From Bacteroidales bacterium (GTDB taxonomy: Bacteria > Bacteroidota > Bacteroidia > Bacteroidales > VadinHA17), in contig JADJLX010000002.1 of assembly GCA_016709865.1 (NCBI GenBank), positions 798,046-862,045 of the forward strand: 64,000 nucleotides of DNA. The letters are read 5' to 3'. The translations under genes and the position numbers were made by a program. This document shows, in pieces, positions 18,581 to 27,334 of the stretch. How positions within the stretch are numbered: the stretch's first letter is position 1; each line of letters starts with the position of its first letter. The notes beneath the pieces are model-generated. The model saw nothing but the letters and a program-made list of their open reading frames with translations. It ran no database searches and was not told the origin of the DNA.

Positions 18581-19525
18581 ATGAAAGCATATTACAAATC
18601 ATCCTTCAGTAAATCAGTACAATCTGTATACGGTGAAGTACCCGATGCTGTTGCAGGAGAGAACGGAATGCTGATCGAAGTAAAAGCTGTTTCAATAAAT
18701 CCGGTTGACTATAAACTGAACAACGCAGACACAAGGATTCTGCCGGCTTCAAAATTGCCTAAAATAGTTGGTTCAGACTTTGCAGGGATAGTAAAAGAGC
18801 CTGCAAAAGGTGACACACATTTTAAAGCCGGAGACAGAGTATATGGTGCAGTCTCTATATTTACAGGAAAACAGGGAGCCTTAGCTGAACTTGTGTCAGC
18901 AGATCCGAAGCGTGCCAGACATATACCCGATAGTATGTCATTTGAACAGGCAGCATCACTTCCTGTTGCTGCACTCACAGCACTTAACGGATTAAGAAGA
19001 TGCGGAGTTACAAAAGGAACTAATCTGCTTATAAACGGCGCCACCGGGGGGGTAGGCCACTTTGCAGTTCAGATAGCAAGATCAAAAGGAGCTGTTATAA
19101 CAGCAACCTGCAGCGAGACAAACAGTGAACTGGCAAAAAAGCTTGGTGCGGATAAGATCTCGGGATACAAAAAAGAGGATCTTGCAGCAATACCGGATGA
19201 ATATGATGCTATCCTCGATGCATATGGTAAGATGAAGTTTGCTGATATATTCCGGCTGCTCAAAAAAGGGGGAACCTATGCCTCCCCGCTCATCCTTGCA
19301 GCTCCGGCATTCCTTACATCTCTTGTGAAACTTTTCACAAGAAGAAAAATAACATCCTCTAATATGAGGGCGCTGCCTGAAGACTTTGAAGAGATAGAGA
19401 GATTATTCCTCGAAAAGAAGCTTATTCCTGTAATAGAGAACGTTTTTACTCTGGCGAATGCGGCTGATGCTTTTGAGATGGCTGAACATGGAAGGCCAAG
19501 GGGGAAGGTCATTGTAAGGGTATAA
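18581..19525 (+). CDS. Zinc-independent MDR-type NAD(P)H oxidoreductase
   Basis: 314 residues from the ATG at 18581; an upstream ATG at 18554 would overlap the previous gene and translate repeat DNA. GroES-like domain first (VKAVSINPVDYKLNNAD, PKIVGSDFAGIVKE, GDRVYG), then a Rossmann domain with INGATGGVGHFAVQIARSKG and LGADKISGYK. No structural or catalytic zinc Cys set is present, as in quinone-oxidoreductase-like and RTN4IP1-like MDR proteins. Likely NADPH-dependent reduction of an enone or quinone. It follows the acyltransferase and synthetase genes with a short gap, so it may share their transcript. Confidence 0.88.
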   Translation: MKAYYKSSFSKSVQSVYGEVPDAVAGENGMLIEVKAVSINPVDYKLNNADTRILPASKLPKIVGSDFAGIVKEPAKGDTHFKAGDRVYGAVSIFTGKQGALAELVSADPKRARHIPDSMSFEQAASLPVAALTALNGLRRCGVTKGTNLLINGATGGVGHFAVQIARSKGAVITATCSETNSELAKKLGADKISGYKKEDLAAIPDEYDAILDAYGKMKFADIFRLLKKGGTYASPLILAAPAFLTSLVKLFTRRKITSSNMRALPEDFEEIERLFLEKKLIPVIENVFTLANAADAFEMAEHGRPRGKVIVRV

Positions 19526-19560
19526 ACGGCGCAAAGGCGTAAAGGCTCCATTTCTCCCCA

Positions 19561-20208
19561 TCACCCCCTCTCCTCTTCTTCAGGGTTCAGCTCATACCTG
19601 AAACCTTTCTCCGATGCTTTCATTATCAGTACTTTGAAAATAATGAGGTTGGCGAGTATCGCCTCAGCGCGGTGAGCAGGGATCCGGGCAGCTTTTCTGA
19701 AGCCGGAAAGGGTCACCGACCCATACTCCTTAAGATACTCCATCAGCAGGTTTTCAGCCTTACTGAATTTCACCATCACGCCCTTAGGCTTCTCCTCCTT
19801 CCGCCAGACCTGCAGCAATACCCTGTTCGCCACGAGGTTCTGATCGTTATTCCTGAAATAAGCCACCCATTTCCCATTGTCATCCTTTGCCTGGTAGGGT
19901 CGCTTTTCACCTTTCTTAACTTCAATTTCAAGAATTTGTTTTCCTTCAGTTGTATGCTGCTTAACTGTAAACTCTATTTCGGGACGGCAATAGAGATGCG
20001 AAGCGGTCTCCACCATGTAATACTCTTCGTCAGACCTGATGCCGGCTATGCTGCCATTATCCCTCACTCCTATCAGCAAACGCCCTCCGTCGCTGTTAGC
20101 AAAGGCAGTCAGAGTACGGGCTATCTTTCTGCTGTCGGATACGCAGTACTTGAAATCGAGATGGTTGTTTTCACCCCCGGCAATTAACTTTCTCAGGTAG
20201 GGCTCCAT
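19561..20208 (-). CDS. Schlafen/AlbA_2-domain protein
   Basis: 215 residues. Residues about 10-130 form the AlbA_2 (divergent AAA_4, Schlafen-type) domain: GGENNHLDFKYCVSDSRKIA, TAFANSDGGRLLIGVRDNG, and SHLYCRPEIEF. The C-terminal 70 residues form a winged helix-like part (LLMEYLKEYGSVTLSGFRKAA). Members bind nucleic acid or act as transcriptional regulators, and some Schlafen proteins cleave tRNA; no catalytic claim can be made here. It is convergent with the MDR oxidoreductase gene. Confidence 0.85.
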   Translation of the reverse strand: MEPYLRKLIAGGENNHLDFKYCVSDSRKIARTLTAFANSDGGRLLIGVRDNGSIAGIRSDEEYYMVETASHLYCRPEIEFTVKQHTTEGKQILEIEVKKGEKRPYQAKDDNGKWVAYFRNNDQNLVANRVLLQVWRKEEKPKGVMVKFSKAENLLMEYLKEYGSVTLSGFRKAARIPAHRAEAILANLIIFKVLIMKASEKGFRYELNPEEEERG

Positions 20209-20218
20209 ATTTTTTAAC

Positions 20219-20290
20219 GGTGTTACGGCATTACGGTGTTACGGCATTACGGCGATATAGCATTACGGCATTACGGCGATATGGCATTAA
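20219..20290. repeat. TTACGGCA-type eight-base array
   Basis: TTACGGTG/TTACGGCA units of eight bases, then a larger repeated block GCATTACGGCGATAT (two copies). It fills the gap between two minus-strand genes. Confidence 0.7.
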
Positions 20291-20293
20291 GGC

Positions 20294-20536
20294 TTACGAC
20301 TTAGGTTTTCGGTCTTTGTTCCTCTCCCCCTCGCCCTTTCTCCTCTTCTCGCCCTCCTCAGAATATATTGGTTTGATTGGTGTTATAACAATCTCCTCAT
20401 CGCACCCGGGACAATAGTAGATTTCACAGCCGGTGCAAACTATGCAATTTGAACAGTGTTTGTTCACTTTTATGCGGTCAAATTTATAATTGCATTTACC
20501 ACAGATTATATATTCTTTGTCAATTATTGGAGTCAT
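20294..20536 (-). CDS. Small zinc-ribbon protein
   Basis: 80 residues with Cys pairs CGKC, CSNC, CTGC and CPGC plus a lysine/arginine-rich tail encoded beside repeat DNA. The spacing fits two zinc knuckles or ribbons. No named family is recognised. The N-terminal 60 residues look genuinely constrained; the last 20 may be repeat-derived read-through. Transcription runs toward the AlbA_2 gene. Confidence 0.62.
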   Translation of the reverse strand: MTPIIDKEYIICGKCNYKFDRIKVNKHCSNCIVCTGCEIYYCPGCDEEIVITPIKPIYSEEGEKRRKGEGERNKDRKPKS

Positions 20537-20715
20537 TTGGTGCTAAAATGTTGATTGCAAAGATATCCGGATTTTGTTTTGTTTATTTTGTACACTATTT
20601 TTACATAAAGAAAATTACAATTAATTATTACAAATGAACAATTCAAATTATCTGATTGTTAAGTATCAAATCTGAGTACTCTTCTTTTTAACATTATAAA
20701 TTTAAAATTTACCTT

Positions 20716-21237
20716 ATGAAAACCAGACTACTTTTATCACTGACATTAATTTTTGCACTAACAGGATGCGAACTGATTAAAGATAAGGCTACCGTACCTA
20801 TATCTACTCAGCTGAAAGCCGATGTACCACTGGTTATTGTTACACCCGGAACAAAATCAGTTAATGCAATTGTCTTTAATAAATCACAGACACTTTCTCT
20901 GTCTGATAATACTGACATCAAACCATATCTTGATAAAGTAAAGGAGATTGATCTTAATTCGCTTGTTGTTACTGTTACAGGATTGACTGCAGGTCAGACA
21001 ATCAATTCAGTAGCTCTCGATGTTACCGGTGTTGGTAATGTTTTTACCCAGACAAACATTACTTCAACAAATAATTCCTTTACTCCTACACTTGCAACAG
21101 GGGTTCTCGGACAGGTATCAACAAAGCTTTTGAATGATAAAATGATAACACTTACACTATCAGGAAATGTAAGCGGACCAATGAACATTACGGTCAGTCT
21201 GAATTTCGGTGTTGAAGTTGTGGCATATGTGCTCTAG
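20716..21237 (+). CDS. Lipoprotein of unknown function
   Basis: 173 residues with a lipobox (LIFALTGC, Cys at residue 18). The mature protein is beta-rich and Thr/Ser/Asn-rich (LVVTVTGLTAGQTINSVALD, TLTLSGNVSGPMNITVSLNF), like a single immunoglobulin-like or jelly-roll domain. The family is not recognised. It stands alone between the zinc-ribbon gene (divergent) and acs (convergent) and ends in a strong terminator. Confidence 0.78.
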   Translation: MKTRLLLSLTLIFALTGCELIKDKATVPISTQLKADVPLVIVTPGTKSVNAIVFNKSQTLSLSDNTDIKPYLDKVKEIDLNSLVVTVTGLTAGQTINSVALDVTGVGNVFTQTNITSTNNSFTPTLATGVLGQVSTKLLNDKMITLTLSGNVSGPMNITVSLNFGVEVVAYVL

Positions 21238-21257
21238 GAGCTTAAAGTTTTAAATAC

Positions 21258-21289
21258 AAACCCCGCATTATCAACGATATGCGGGGTTT
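21258..21289. terminator. Bidirectional rho-independent terminator
   Basis: Arms 21258-21268 (AAACCCCGCAT) and 21279-21289 (ATGCGGGGTTT) pair perfectly over 11 bp with a 10-base loop. T-rich sequence follows on both strands, so it serves the lipoprotein gene on plus and acs on minus. Confidence 0.9.
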
Positions 21290-21326
21290 TGTATTTTATA
21301 AAATATCAGAAGCCGGACTCCTGTTC

Positions 21327-23279
21327 TCAATCCAATTCTCCTCTGAGTTTAATCAGCACATCAACTACGGCAGGATCTGCCAGTGTAGTTATATCGCCAA
21401 GGTCTTCCGTTTCATTCGCTGCAATCTTTCTGAGAATCCTGCGCATGATTTTACCTGAACGTGTTTTGGGCAGTCCGGGGGCAATAAGAATCTGATCGGG
21501 TGTTGCAAAGGCCCCGATGTGACGGCGGACTTCGTTCCTCAATTCTCCGGCAAGCTCTTCATCAGCTTCGTAACCATCCTTGAGTATAACATAGGCAAAA
21601 ATACCTTCTCCTTTTACTTCATGCGGACAACCTACCACTGCAGCCTCCGAACAGAAAGGATGAGATACCAGTGCACTCTCTATCTCGGCAGAGCCAATCC
21701 TGTGTCCAGATACATTCATCACATCATCAACACGTCCGGTGAGCCAGTAGTATCCGTCACTGTCGCGCCTTGCACCATCGCCGGTGAGATAGTATCCTTT
21801 AAATGTCTTCAGGTAGGTCTCATAAAAACGCAAATGGTCACCCTGGATTGTCCGGGCCATGCTGGGCCATGAACCTTTGATGGCAAGGAGTCCCGATGCC
21901 TCAACAGTTTTTAACTCTTCGCCCTCTGCGCTAAGGAGCACAGGTTCGATCCCGAAAAAGGGCAAGGTTGCCGATCCGGGTTTGGTGGGTATAGCACCGG
22001 GAAGGGGCGTTATAAGGATCCCTCCTGTTTCTGTCTGCCACCATGTATCAACTATGGAGCATCTCCCCTCTCCAACAACGTTGTAATACCATTCCCAGGT
22101 ATCTGGATTTATAGGTTCCCCGACTGTACCAAGAATCCTGAGTGATTTTCTGTCATATTTCTTTACATACTCATCTCCTTCGCGCTGTATTGCCCTCAGA
22201 GCTGTTGGTGAAGTATAGAACTGGTTTACCTTAAGCCTTTCAACCATCTCCCAGTACCTCCCTGCATCGGGATAGTTCGGAACACTCTCAAAAAGAACAG
22301 TGGTGGCACCATTCAGCAACGGACCATACACAACATATGAATGACCGGTTATCCATCCAATATCAGCCACACAGGCAAAGATCTCCCCGTCCTTATAATC
22401 AAAAACATACTTATGAGTCATTGCAGTGAATAAAAGGTATCCGGCAGTTGTATGAGATACTCCTTTCGGTTTACCCGTACTTCCCGAAGTATAAAGCAGG
22501 AAGAGTGTATCCTCCGAATCCATCTGTTCAATAGGACAGTAAGGACGTTCACCTTCCATAGCCTCATTGAGCCATATATCACGGGGAGGATAAAAGGGAA
22601 TCTTAGCACCGGTTCTTTTTACGACAAAGACATGTTCAACAGTTGGACATGCCATCACAGCCTCATCAGTCATACGCTTAAGAGGAATTATCTTTTTCCC
22701 CCTGACACCTTCATCAGCAGTAATAACTGCTTTGCATTTTGCATCATTTATCCTGTCGCGCAGTGACTCAGCGCTGAATCCGGCAAATACAACCGAATGC
22801 ACTGCACCAATTCTTGCACAGGCAAGCATTGCATAAACTGCTTCCGGGATCATTGGCATATAGATTGCCACCCTGTCGCGCTTGTGAATGCCGTTATGCC
22901 TCAGCACATTAGCCAGACGCGATACCTTTCTCTGTAGTTCCCTGTAAGTGATCCTCTCCTCCTTACCGGGTTCATCTGCTTCCCAGATTATTGCTACCTG
23001 GTCGCCTCTGTCCTTAACGTGCCTGTCGACACAGTTCTCGCAGGCATTAAGGGTTCCTCCGAGAAACCAGGATACCAGACCTTCTGAGAAATCACAATCA
23101 CTTACCAGCTGGAAATCGTGTTGCCAGTGTAATAGCTCATGTGCTTTCTTATCCCAAAATTCAGAGTTGTTTTCTATACTATCCGCGTAGATCTTTTTGT
23201 ATTGTTCTAATGAGGAAACATATGAGTCCTTAAAAAGATCTTTGTTCGGCAGGTGAGTACCGGATACTTTTGTTGTCAT
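21327..23279 (-). CDS. acs: Acetyl-CoA synthetase
   Basis: 650 residues from the ATG at 23279, the usual Acs length. An upstream ATG would add 25 residues of no family similarity. Motifs: [13 protein letters not shown] (A3), [10 protein letters not shown] (A5), [21 protein letters not shown], the [21 protein letters not shown] hinge, and the C-terminal [12 protein letters not shown] with the lysine that is acetylated in regulated Acs enzymes. It makes acetyl-CoA from acetate, ATP and CoA via acetyl-AMP in the cytoplasm. The gene ends at a bidirectional terminator. Its upstream neighbour on the same strand is a GDSL hydrolase, 53 bp away. Confidence 0.97.
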   Translation of the reverse strand: MTTKVSGTHLPNKDLFKDSYVSSLEQYKKIYADSIENNSEFWDKKAHELLHWQHDFQLVSDCDFSEGLVSWFLGGTLNACENCVDRHVKDRGDQVAIIWEADEPGKEERITYRELQRKVSRLANVLRHNGIHKRDRVAIYMPMIPEAVYAMLACARIGAVHSVVFAGFSAESLRDRINDAKCKAVITADEGVRGKKIIPLKRMTDEAVMACPTVEHVFVVKRTGAKIPFYPPRDIWLNEAMEGERPYCPIEQMDSEDTLFLLYTSGSTGKPKGVSHTTAGYLLFTAMTHKYVFDYKDGEIFACVADIGWITGHSYVVYGPLLNGATTVLFESVPNYPDAGRYWEMVERLKVNQFYTSPTALRAIQREGDEYVKKYDRKSLRILGTVGEPINPDTWEWYYNVVGEGRCSIVDTWWQTETGGILITPLPGAIPTKPGSATLPFFGIEPVLLSAEGEELKTVEASGLLAIKGSWPSMARTIQGDHLRFYETYLKTFKGYYLTGDGARRDSDGYYWLTGRVDDVMNVSGHRIGSAEIESALVSHPFCSEAAVVGCPHEVKGEGIFAYVILKDGYEADEELAGELRNEVRRHIGAFATPDQILIAPGLPKTRSGKIMRRILRKIAANETEDLGDITTLADPAVVDVLIKLRGELD

Positions 23280-23332
23280 AACAATAATATATATGATTAA
23301 ACAAAAGTAAAAGCACTCTGGTTCAAAGAGGT

Positions 23333-24112
23333 TTACAGAAATAATGCATTCCAAATCCCTTCAGCCCAGAATTTACCGAGGGCTTCAGCACCTTTTTTGT
23401 TCGGATGAAGATAGAATGTGCCTGCATTACCCGACTCCGGTATCAGATCGGTGAGGTAATTCTCCTTAAAATAATCAAACGCTTTTGTATCGCCCATAAG
23501 AACCTGTCCCGGATTGGATTGAGAATATGAGGCAACAAGATTTTTTAATTCCGGAAAATATGTCTGAAGACGGGCCAGTCCGGCAGCAAGATACCGCGAC
23601 CGGTTATAAGTGGTGATACTATACCATATTGGCTGCTGATAAACTACTTTGCATCCGGGAAAATCCTTCAGCAACTGATCAGTAATTGCTTTAATATTGG
23701 TTCGGTATTCTTCAGGATAGAGTGGAGCACCTCTTGGTCCCTCCTCAGCACTGTCGTTTGTTCCCAGCGAGATTGAGAAGACAAGTAACCGGGTCATATC
23801 GGTGTGGAAAAGCTTAACAGCAGCAATAACTTTCGATAATTCGCCATCAGCAGATGGTAAAAAATTAACTGTTGTGTACCCGCTCCGCCCCCGGTTCAGA
23901 ACCTGTGCCGATTCGACCCCCTTCAATGTACGGATATGAGCAGTTGCGGTAGCCGGAGGTGCTGTCTCATTTGAATTCTCCAGCTGCACTCCCTGGGTTA
24001 TGCTGTTGCCTATAAATACCAGATCAAGGTTTAGAGGTCCTGGCTGACCGGATAGGGGTAATATGGTGACTATCAGAAACAGGAGAGATGGTAAGAGGCG
24101 CCTTGTTTTCAT
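23333..24112 (-). CDS. Secreted SGNH/GDSL hydrolase
   Basis: 259 residues with a signal peptide ending LPLSGQ. SGNH blocks: FIGNSITQG (catalytic Ser in GNS), NRGRSGYTT (Gly block), [11 protein letters not shown] (Asn block), and FYLHPNKKG, where the expected Asp-x-x-His becomes L-H-P-N (His kept). It probably hydrolyses an acetyl or other ester on a carbohydrate in the periplasm. The substrate is not evident. It may be cotranscribed with acs, though the functions are unrelated unless deacetylation releases acetate for Acs to activate. Confidence 0.9.
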   Translation of the reverse strand: MKTRRLLPSLLFLIVTILPLSGQPGPLNLDLVFIGNSITQGVQLENSNETAPPATATAHIRTLKGVESAQVLNRGRSGYTTVNFLPSADGELSKVIAAVKLFHTDMTRLLVFSISLGTNDSAEEGPRGAPLYPEEYRTNIKAITDQLLKDFPGCKVVYQQPIWYSITTYNRSRYLAAGLARLQTYFPELKNLVASYSQSNPGQVLMGDTKAFDYFKENYLTDLIPESGNAGTFYLHPNKKGAEALGKFWAEGIWNALFL

Positions 24113-24120
24113 GAAGTGAT

Positions 24121-24168
24121 TAGGTTATTTGGTTATTGGGTTATTGGGTTATCAGGTGATTTGGTGTT
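24121..24168. repeat. GGTTATTG-type eight-base array
   Basis: Units GGTTATTT, GGTTATTG, GGTTATTG, GGTTATCA, GGTGATTT follow one another directly upstream of the GDSL gene. Confidence 0.7.
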
Positions 24169-24297
24169 ATATTATTTTGATTAATCAAAAATAGAAAAAT
24201 ATTATGTTTTTGTGTTTTTTAAAATATTTTTCCTGTTTCGTTGTAACCATTTGTACTTTTACAAGTAACCAGAATAGAGAACAAAAAGAAACGAACA

Positions 24298-24852
24298 GTG
24301 GCAGATATTCCGGATGAGATAATAATGGAAAGGGTGAAAGATGGAGATCTTGCAGAGATGTCGGTATTGTTTGAACGTTATCATCTCAGGCTCTATAACT
24401 TCTTTCTTAAACTTACCCGGAATAAAATAATAAGCCAGGATCTTACCCAGAATTTGTTCTACAGGATGATAAGATATAAAAACTCATATAAAAAAGATCA
24501 CAGCGTAAAATCATGGATGTACCAGATGGCAAGGAACCTTCATATCGATTATTGCAGGGAGGAAAAGAGATCTGATGACCTTTTCCTGAAAACCGACAGT
24601 TATCCTGTTGATATGACCGATGAAAATACCGGCTTCAAGGAGGATGATTATGAAAGACTTGATGAAGCTTTTGGGCGACTCAGCACTTCACAAAAAGAAT
24701 TAATAATCCTGAGTCGCTATCAGGGGCTGAAATATGAAGAGATCTCTGAAATATTAAATCAATCTGTACCTGCCATAAAGGTTGCAATGCACAGAACGAT
24801 TAAACAGTTAAGAGAGAACTATTTTAAACATAATAAAGACAAGGTATTATGA
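24298..24852 (+). CDS. ECF-type RNA polymerase sigma factor
   Basis: 184 residues from a GTG start; the context DEIIMERVKDGD matches the usual ECF N-terminus, and an ATG nine codons later is the alternative. Region 2 holds LFERYHLRLYNFFLKLTRN and VKSWMYQMARNLHIDYCRE; region 4 holds FGRLSTSQKELIILSRYQGLKYEEISEILNQ with a helix-turn-helix (VPAIKVAMHRTIKQLR). Its stop overlaps the next gene, a zinc-finger anti-sigma factor, by 4 bp (ATGA), the classic sigma/anti-sigma pair. The downstream DUF4097 and DUF5916 genes are the likely regulon core. Confidence 0.93.
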   Translation: MADIPDEIIMERVKDGDLAEMSVLFERYHLRLYNFFLKLTRNKIISQDLTQNLFYRMIRYKNSYKKDHSVKSWMYQMARNLHIDYCREEKRSDDLFLKTDSYPVDMTDENTGFKEDDYERLDEAFGRLSTSQKELIILSRYQGLKYEEISEILNQSVPAIKVAMHRTIKQLRENYFKHNKDKVL

Positions 24853-25646
24853 AATGCGAGGAAGCGGAAGCCAGGATAATAGATTATATCGACAATATCC
24901 TCGATGAAGAAGCAAAGAGGGAAGTTGAAAATCACTTTGATAAATGTGAAAGATGCACTGACATGCTAATTGAGAGCCGTAAGGTTATTCATCTTATATC
25001 GAATGAAGAGACATCAACACCAGATGACTCACTCCGAACCAACTTCTATCACATGCTTCATAGTGAGATAAGAAAAAGTGAAATGCATAACACTCAGAAA
25101 ATCACTTTTCCTATAGATAGAAGATTTAATAGGAGCCTGATGAGAATTGCTGCAGGTATTGCCTTGCTTATTGCAGGAACATTTCTCGGAATGTTAATTC
25201 GCTCAGGAGCAGTTCGTTCTGCTGAACTGGATCAACTGAGAGCAGAAGTCTCTGAATTAAAAAAGAATACAATGTTTACAATGCTAAACGAATCTTCCTC
25301 AAGCAACAGGATACAGGCTGTCAGGTACGCAGAAGAACTTGAGATCCCTGATCAGAATGTAATTGATGTCCTTGTAAGAACTCTTAATAACGATAAAAAC
25401 ATTAACGTAAGGATGGCTGCAGCTTATGCACTCTCAAAATTTGCTGATCAGAATGCCGTATCCGACTCACTTGTTAAATCACTTACTCTGCAGCAGAATC
25501 CGATTCTGCAGATAACCCTGATAAATATTCTGGCAGAAAAAAATGAGAAAAGTGCATTCAAACCAATACAGCAGATAATAGCAAATAAAAATACTTTACC
25601 GGAAGTAAGAGTAGTGGCTCAGAATAGTCTCCGGACACTTATATGA
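24849..25646 (+). CDS. Membrane anti-sigma factor with zf-HC2 and HEAT repeats
   Basis: 265 residues. The N-terminal domain is a zf-HC2 zinc finger (HFDKCERC, with an upstream Cys in MKCEEAE) that would hold the sigma factor in the cytoplasm. One membrane helix follows (about residues 98-118), then a coiled stretch (ELDQLRAEVSELKKN). The periplasmic part carries HEAT-like repeats (IDVLVRTLNNDKNINVRMAA, AAYALSKF and following helices). Family knowledge: HEAT repeats bind protein partners, so this part may sense an envelope protein. It is coupled to the sigma gene by an ATGA overlap. Confidence 0.9.
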   Translation: MKCEEAEARIIDYIDNILDEEAKREVENHFDKCERCTDMLIESRKVIHLISNEETSTPDDSLRTNFYHMLHSEIRKSEMHNTQKITFPIDRRFNRSLMRIAAGIALLIAGTFLGMLIRSGAVRSAELDQLRAEVSELKKNTMFTMLNESSSSNRIQAVRYAEELEIPDQNVIDVLVRTLNNDKNINVRMAAAYALSKFADQNAVSDSLVKSLTLQQNPILQITLINILAEKNEKSAFKPIQQIIANKNTLPEVRVVAQNSLRTLI

Positions 25647-25732
25647 GAAAAGATTGAATTCAATTTAAAATAGATCATGTCAGATTCGCGGTCTGCCATG
25701 TCAGAAAAGTTAATTACATAATAATAAATCTT

Positions 25733-26512
25733 ATGAAAACTATGAAAACCAGCATTATAGCACTAGCAATTTTCTTTACCACAGGAATACTCTCTGCTCA
25801 GGAATATAAAATGAGCGTTCAGAATACAAAAGAGACACGACTTGTATTGAAAGACTTCAACGGGTTATTGCCAATTGAAGGTTATAACGGAAATGAGATA
25901 GTAATTACATCAACTTCCGGAAAGGTGGTTCCACCGGAAAAGGCAAAAGGATTAAAGCCTATATTCCCCTCAGGGACAGATAATACCGGAATTGGACTCG
26001 ATGTTCAGAAGGCTGAGAATCTTATTACGATAACATGTCTTATCCCTTTTACTCAGGAAGGAGAATACAAGATCAGAGTTCCTGAGAATCTTGCGATTGA
26101 ACTCTCCAGCGGATGTGAAAGATCGAATGACGTTACAGTATCAGGTATGAAAAACGAAATTGATATTAATACCTGTCATAATATTGATCTGAAAGATGTA
26201 ACAGGACCACTGGTTCTGGCAACTATCAGCGGAGATATTAATGTCACTTTCAGCAGTATAAATGCTGCAAAATCATCATCAATTAATGCAATAAGCGGTG
26301 ATGTTGATATTACTTTGCCTGCAAAGACACCGGTTGACCTTGAATTAAGAACCATTAACGGTGCATTCTATTCAGACTTTGACTTCTCCGACACTCAGAA
26401 AAATCTTAAGAAGGTTGGAGGTAACGTAATGAATCATTCTCTCAATGGAGGGGGATTCAAATTTTCAATCAACAGCATCAGCGCGAATATCTATCTTAGG
26501 AAAGGGAACTAA
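25733..26512 (+). CDS. Exported DUF4097-type beta-helix protein (first copy)
   Basis: 259 residues with a signal peptide (cleavage after GILSAQ; either of two ATGs nine bases apart may start it). The mature protein has the short repeating strands of the DUF4097 (adhesin-like) beta-solenoid: ATISGDINVTFSSIN, NAISGDVDITLPAKT, LRTINGAFYSDFDF. Such proteins accompany sigma/anti-sigma systems in Bacteroidota and may be envelope sensors or shields. It is second to the anti-sigma gene in the operon and paralogous in layout to the gene at 26580. Confidence 0.85.
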   Translation: MKTMKTSIIALAIFFTTGILSAQEYKMSVQNTKETRLVLKDFNGLLPIEGYNGNEIVITSTSGKVVPPEKAKGLKPIFPSGTDNTGIGLDVQKAENLITITCLIPFTQEGEYKIRVPENLAIELSSGCERSNDVTVSGMKNEIDINTCHNIDLKDVTGPLVLATISGDINVTFSSINAAKSSSINAISGDVDITLPAKTPVDLELRTINGAFYSDFDFSDTQKNLKKVGGNVMNHSLNGGGFKFSINSISANIYLRKGN

Positions 26513-26525
26513 CCTAAGTAGATTT

Positions 26526-26552
26526 CGGATTGCGGATTGCGGATTGCGGATT
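26526..26552. repeat. CGGATTG heptamer array
   Basis: Three full CGGATTG units and a fourth partial unit, 13 bp after the stop of the first DUF4097 gene and within the operon. Confidence 0.8.
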
Positions 26553-26579
26553 CAGTCAAATCATTAATAAAAAAGTTCA

Positions 26580-27215
26580 ATGAAAAAAATTACAATTATT
26601 GTTGTAATCTGGCTTTGCTTTGCTTCGGTGCAGGCACAGCAGATAATAGAAAAACACCTGAGTTTTTCCGGGAAAGAATCAGTTAACCTGAAAATTCAGA
26701 TCGCAGATTCCATTAAAATCATAACATGGAACAAAAACGAAGTATATGTGAAAGCTTCAGTTAATATAAATGAGAATAAAGATAATGAGGCCTATGAGAC
26801 ATCATTCGATGAGACGGGTAAGAGTGTAACAGTGAATGCCTCCTTCAGAGAAAACTACTTTAAGGGGAAGAACAATTGCTGTAATGAATCTGACATCTAC
26901 TGGCAGATCTATATTCCGGAAAACACAAGATTTACGGTAGAATCAATAAATGCCGATATCACAATTACGGGGCAGACAACTGAAATGAGGGTCAAGTCGA
27001 TTAGTGGTTATATAGATCTGGCTGTGCCTTCGGACAAAAAGGCGGATGTTGATTTTTCAACGATATCAGGAAGAATGTACTCAAATCATAATCTTGCTCT
27101 TAACAAGCAAAATAAAGGGATCCCTTCAAGAATAAACGATAAACTTAATAATGGCGGGCCACCTATTAAACTTGAAACAATCAGTGGTGATATTTACTTC
27201 AGAAAATCAAACTAA
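26580..27215 (+). CDS. Exported DUF4097-type beta-helix protein (second copy)
   Basis: 211 residues with a signal peptide ending SVQAQ. Repeats: ESINADITITGQ, VKSISGYIDLAVPSDKKADV, FSTISGRMYSNH, LETISGDIYFRKSN. The last block closely parallels the end of the first copy (INSISANIYLRKGN), so the two genes look like paralogues of the same ancestor. A pair of Cys residues (NNCCNESD) is unique to this copy. It shares the operon with the sigma/anti-sigma pair. Confidence 0.85.
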   Translation: MKKITIIVVIWLCFASVQAQQIIEKHLSFSGKESVNLKIQIADSIKIITWNKNEVYVKASVNINENKDNEAYETSFDETGKSVTVNASFRENYFKGKNNCCNESDIYWQIYIPENTRFTVESINADITITGQTTEMRVKSISGYIDLAVPSDKKADVDFSTISGRMYSNHNLALNKQNKGIPSRINDKLNNGGPPIKLETISGDIYFRKSN

Positions 27216-27250
27216 CAGGTTTTAATTTATTCGTCCGGAATTATCCGGGT

Positions 27251-27295
27251 AGCTACACCAGGAAGTAAATAATAATAACTCCAGGTGCAGCTTTT
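27251..27295 (+). terminator. Probable terminator after second DUF4097 gene
   Basis: Arms 27251-27263 and 27280-27292 pair at 11 of 13 positions (AGCTACACC / GGTGCAGCT core) with a 16-base AT-rich loop, then TTTT. It is weaker than the other terminators, and may act as an attenuator before the DUF5916 gene. Confidence 0.5.
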
Positions 27296-27334
27296 CTACG
27301 CAGTGATAGTCTTTAAAAAAATACATATCAACCT

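Noticed and set aside
21327..23354. 675-aa form of acetyl-CoA synthetase
   Set aside because: The 25 extra residues are hydrophobic and unlike Acs; ATG at 23279 gives the normal length.
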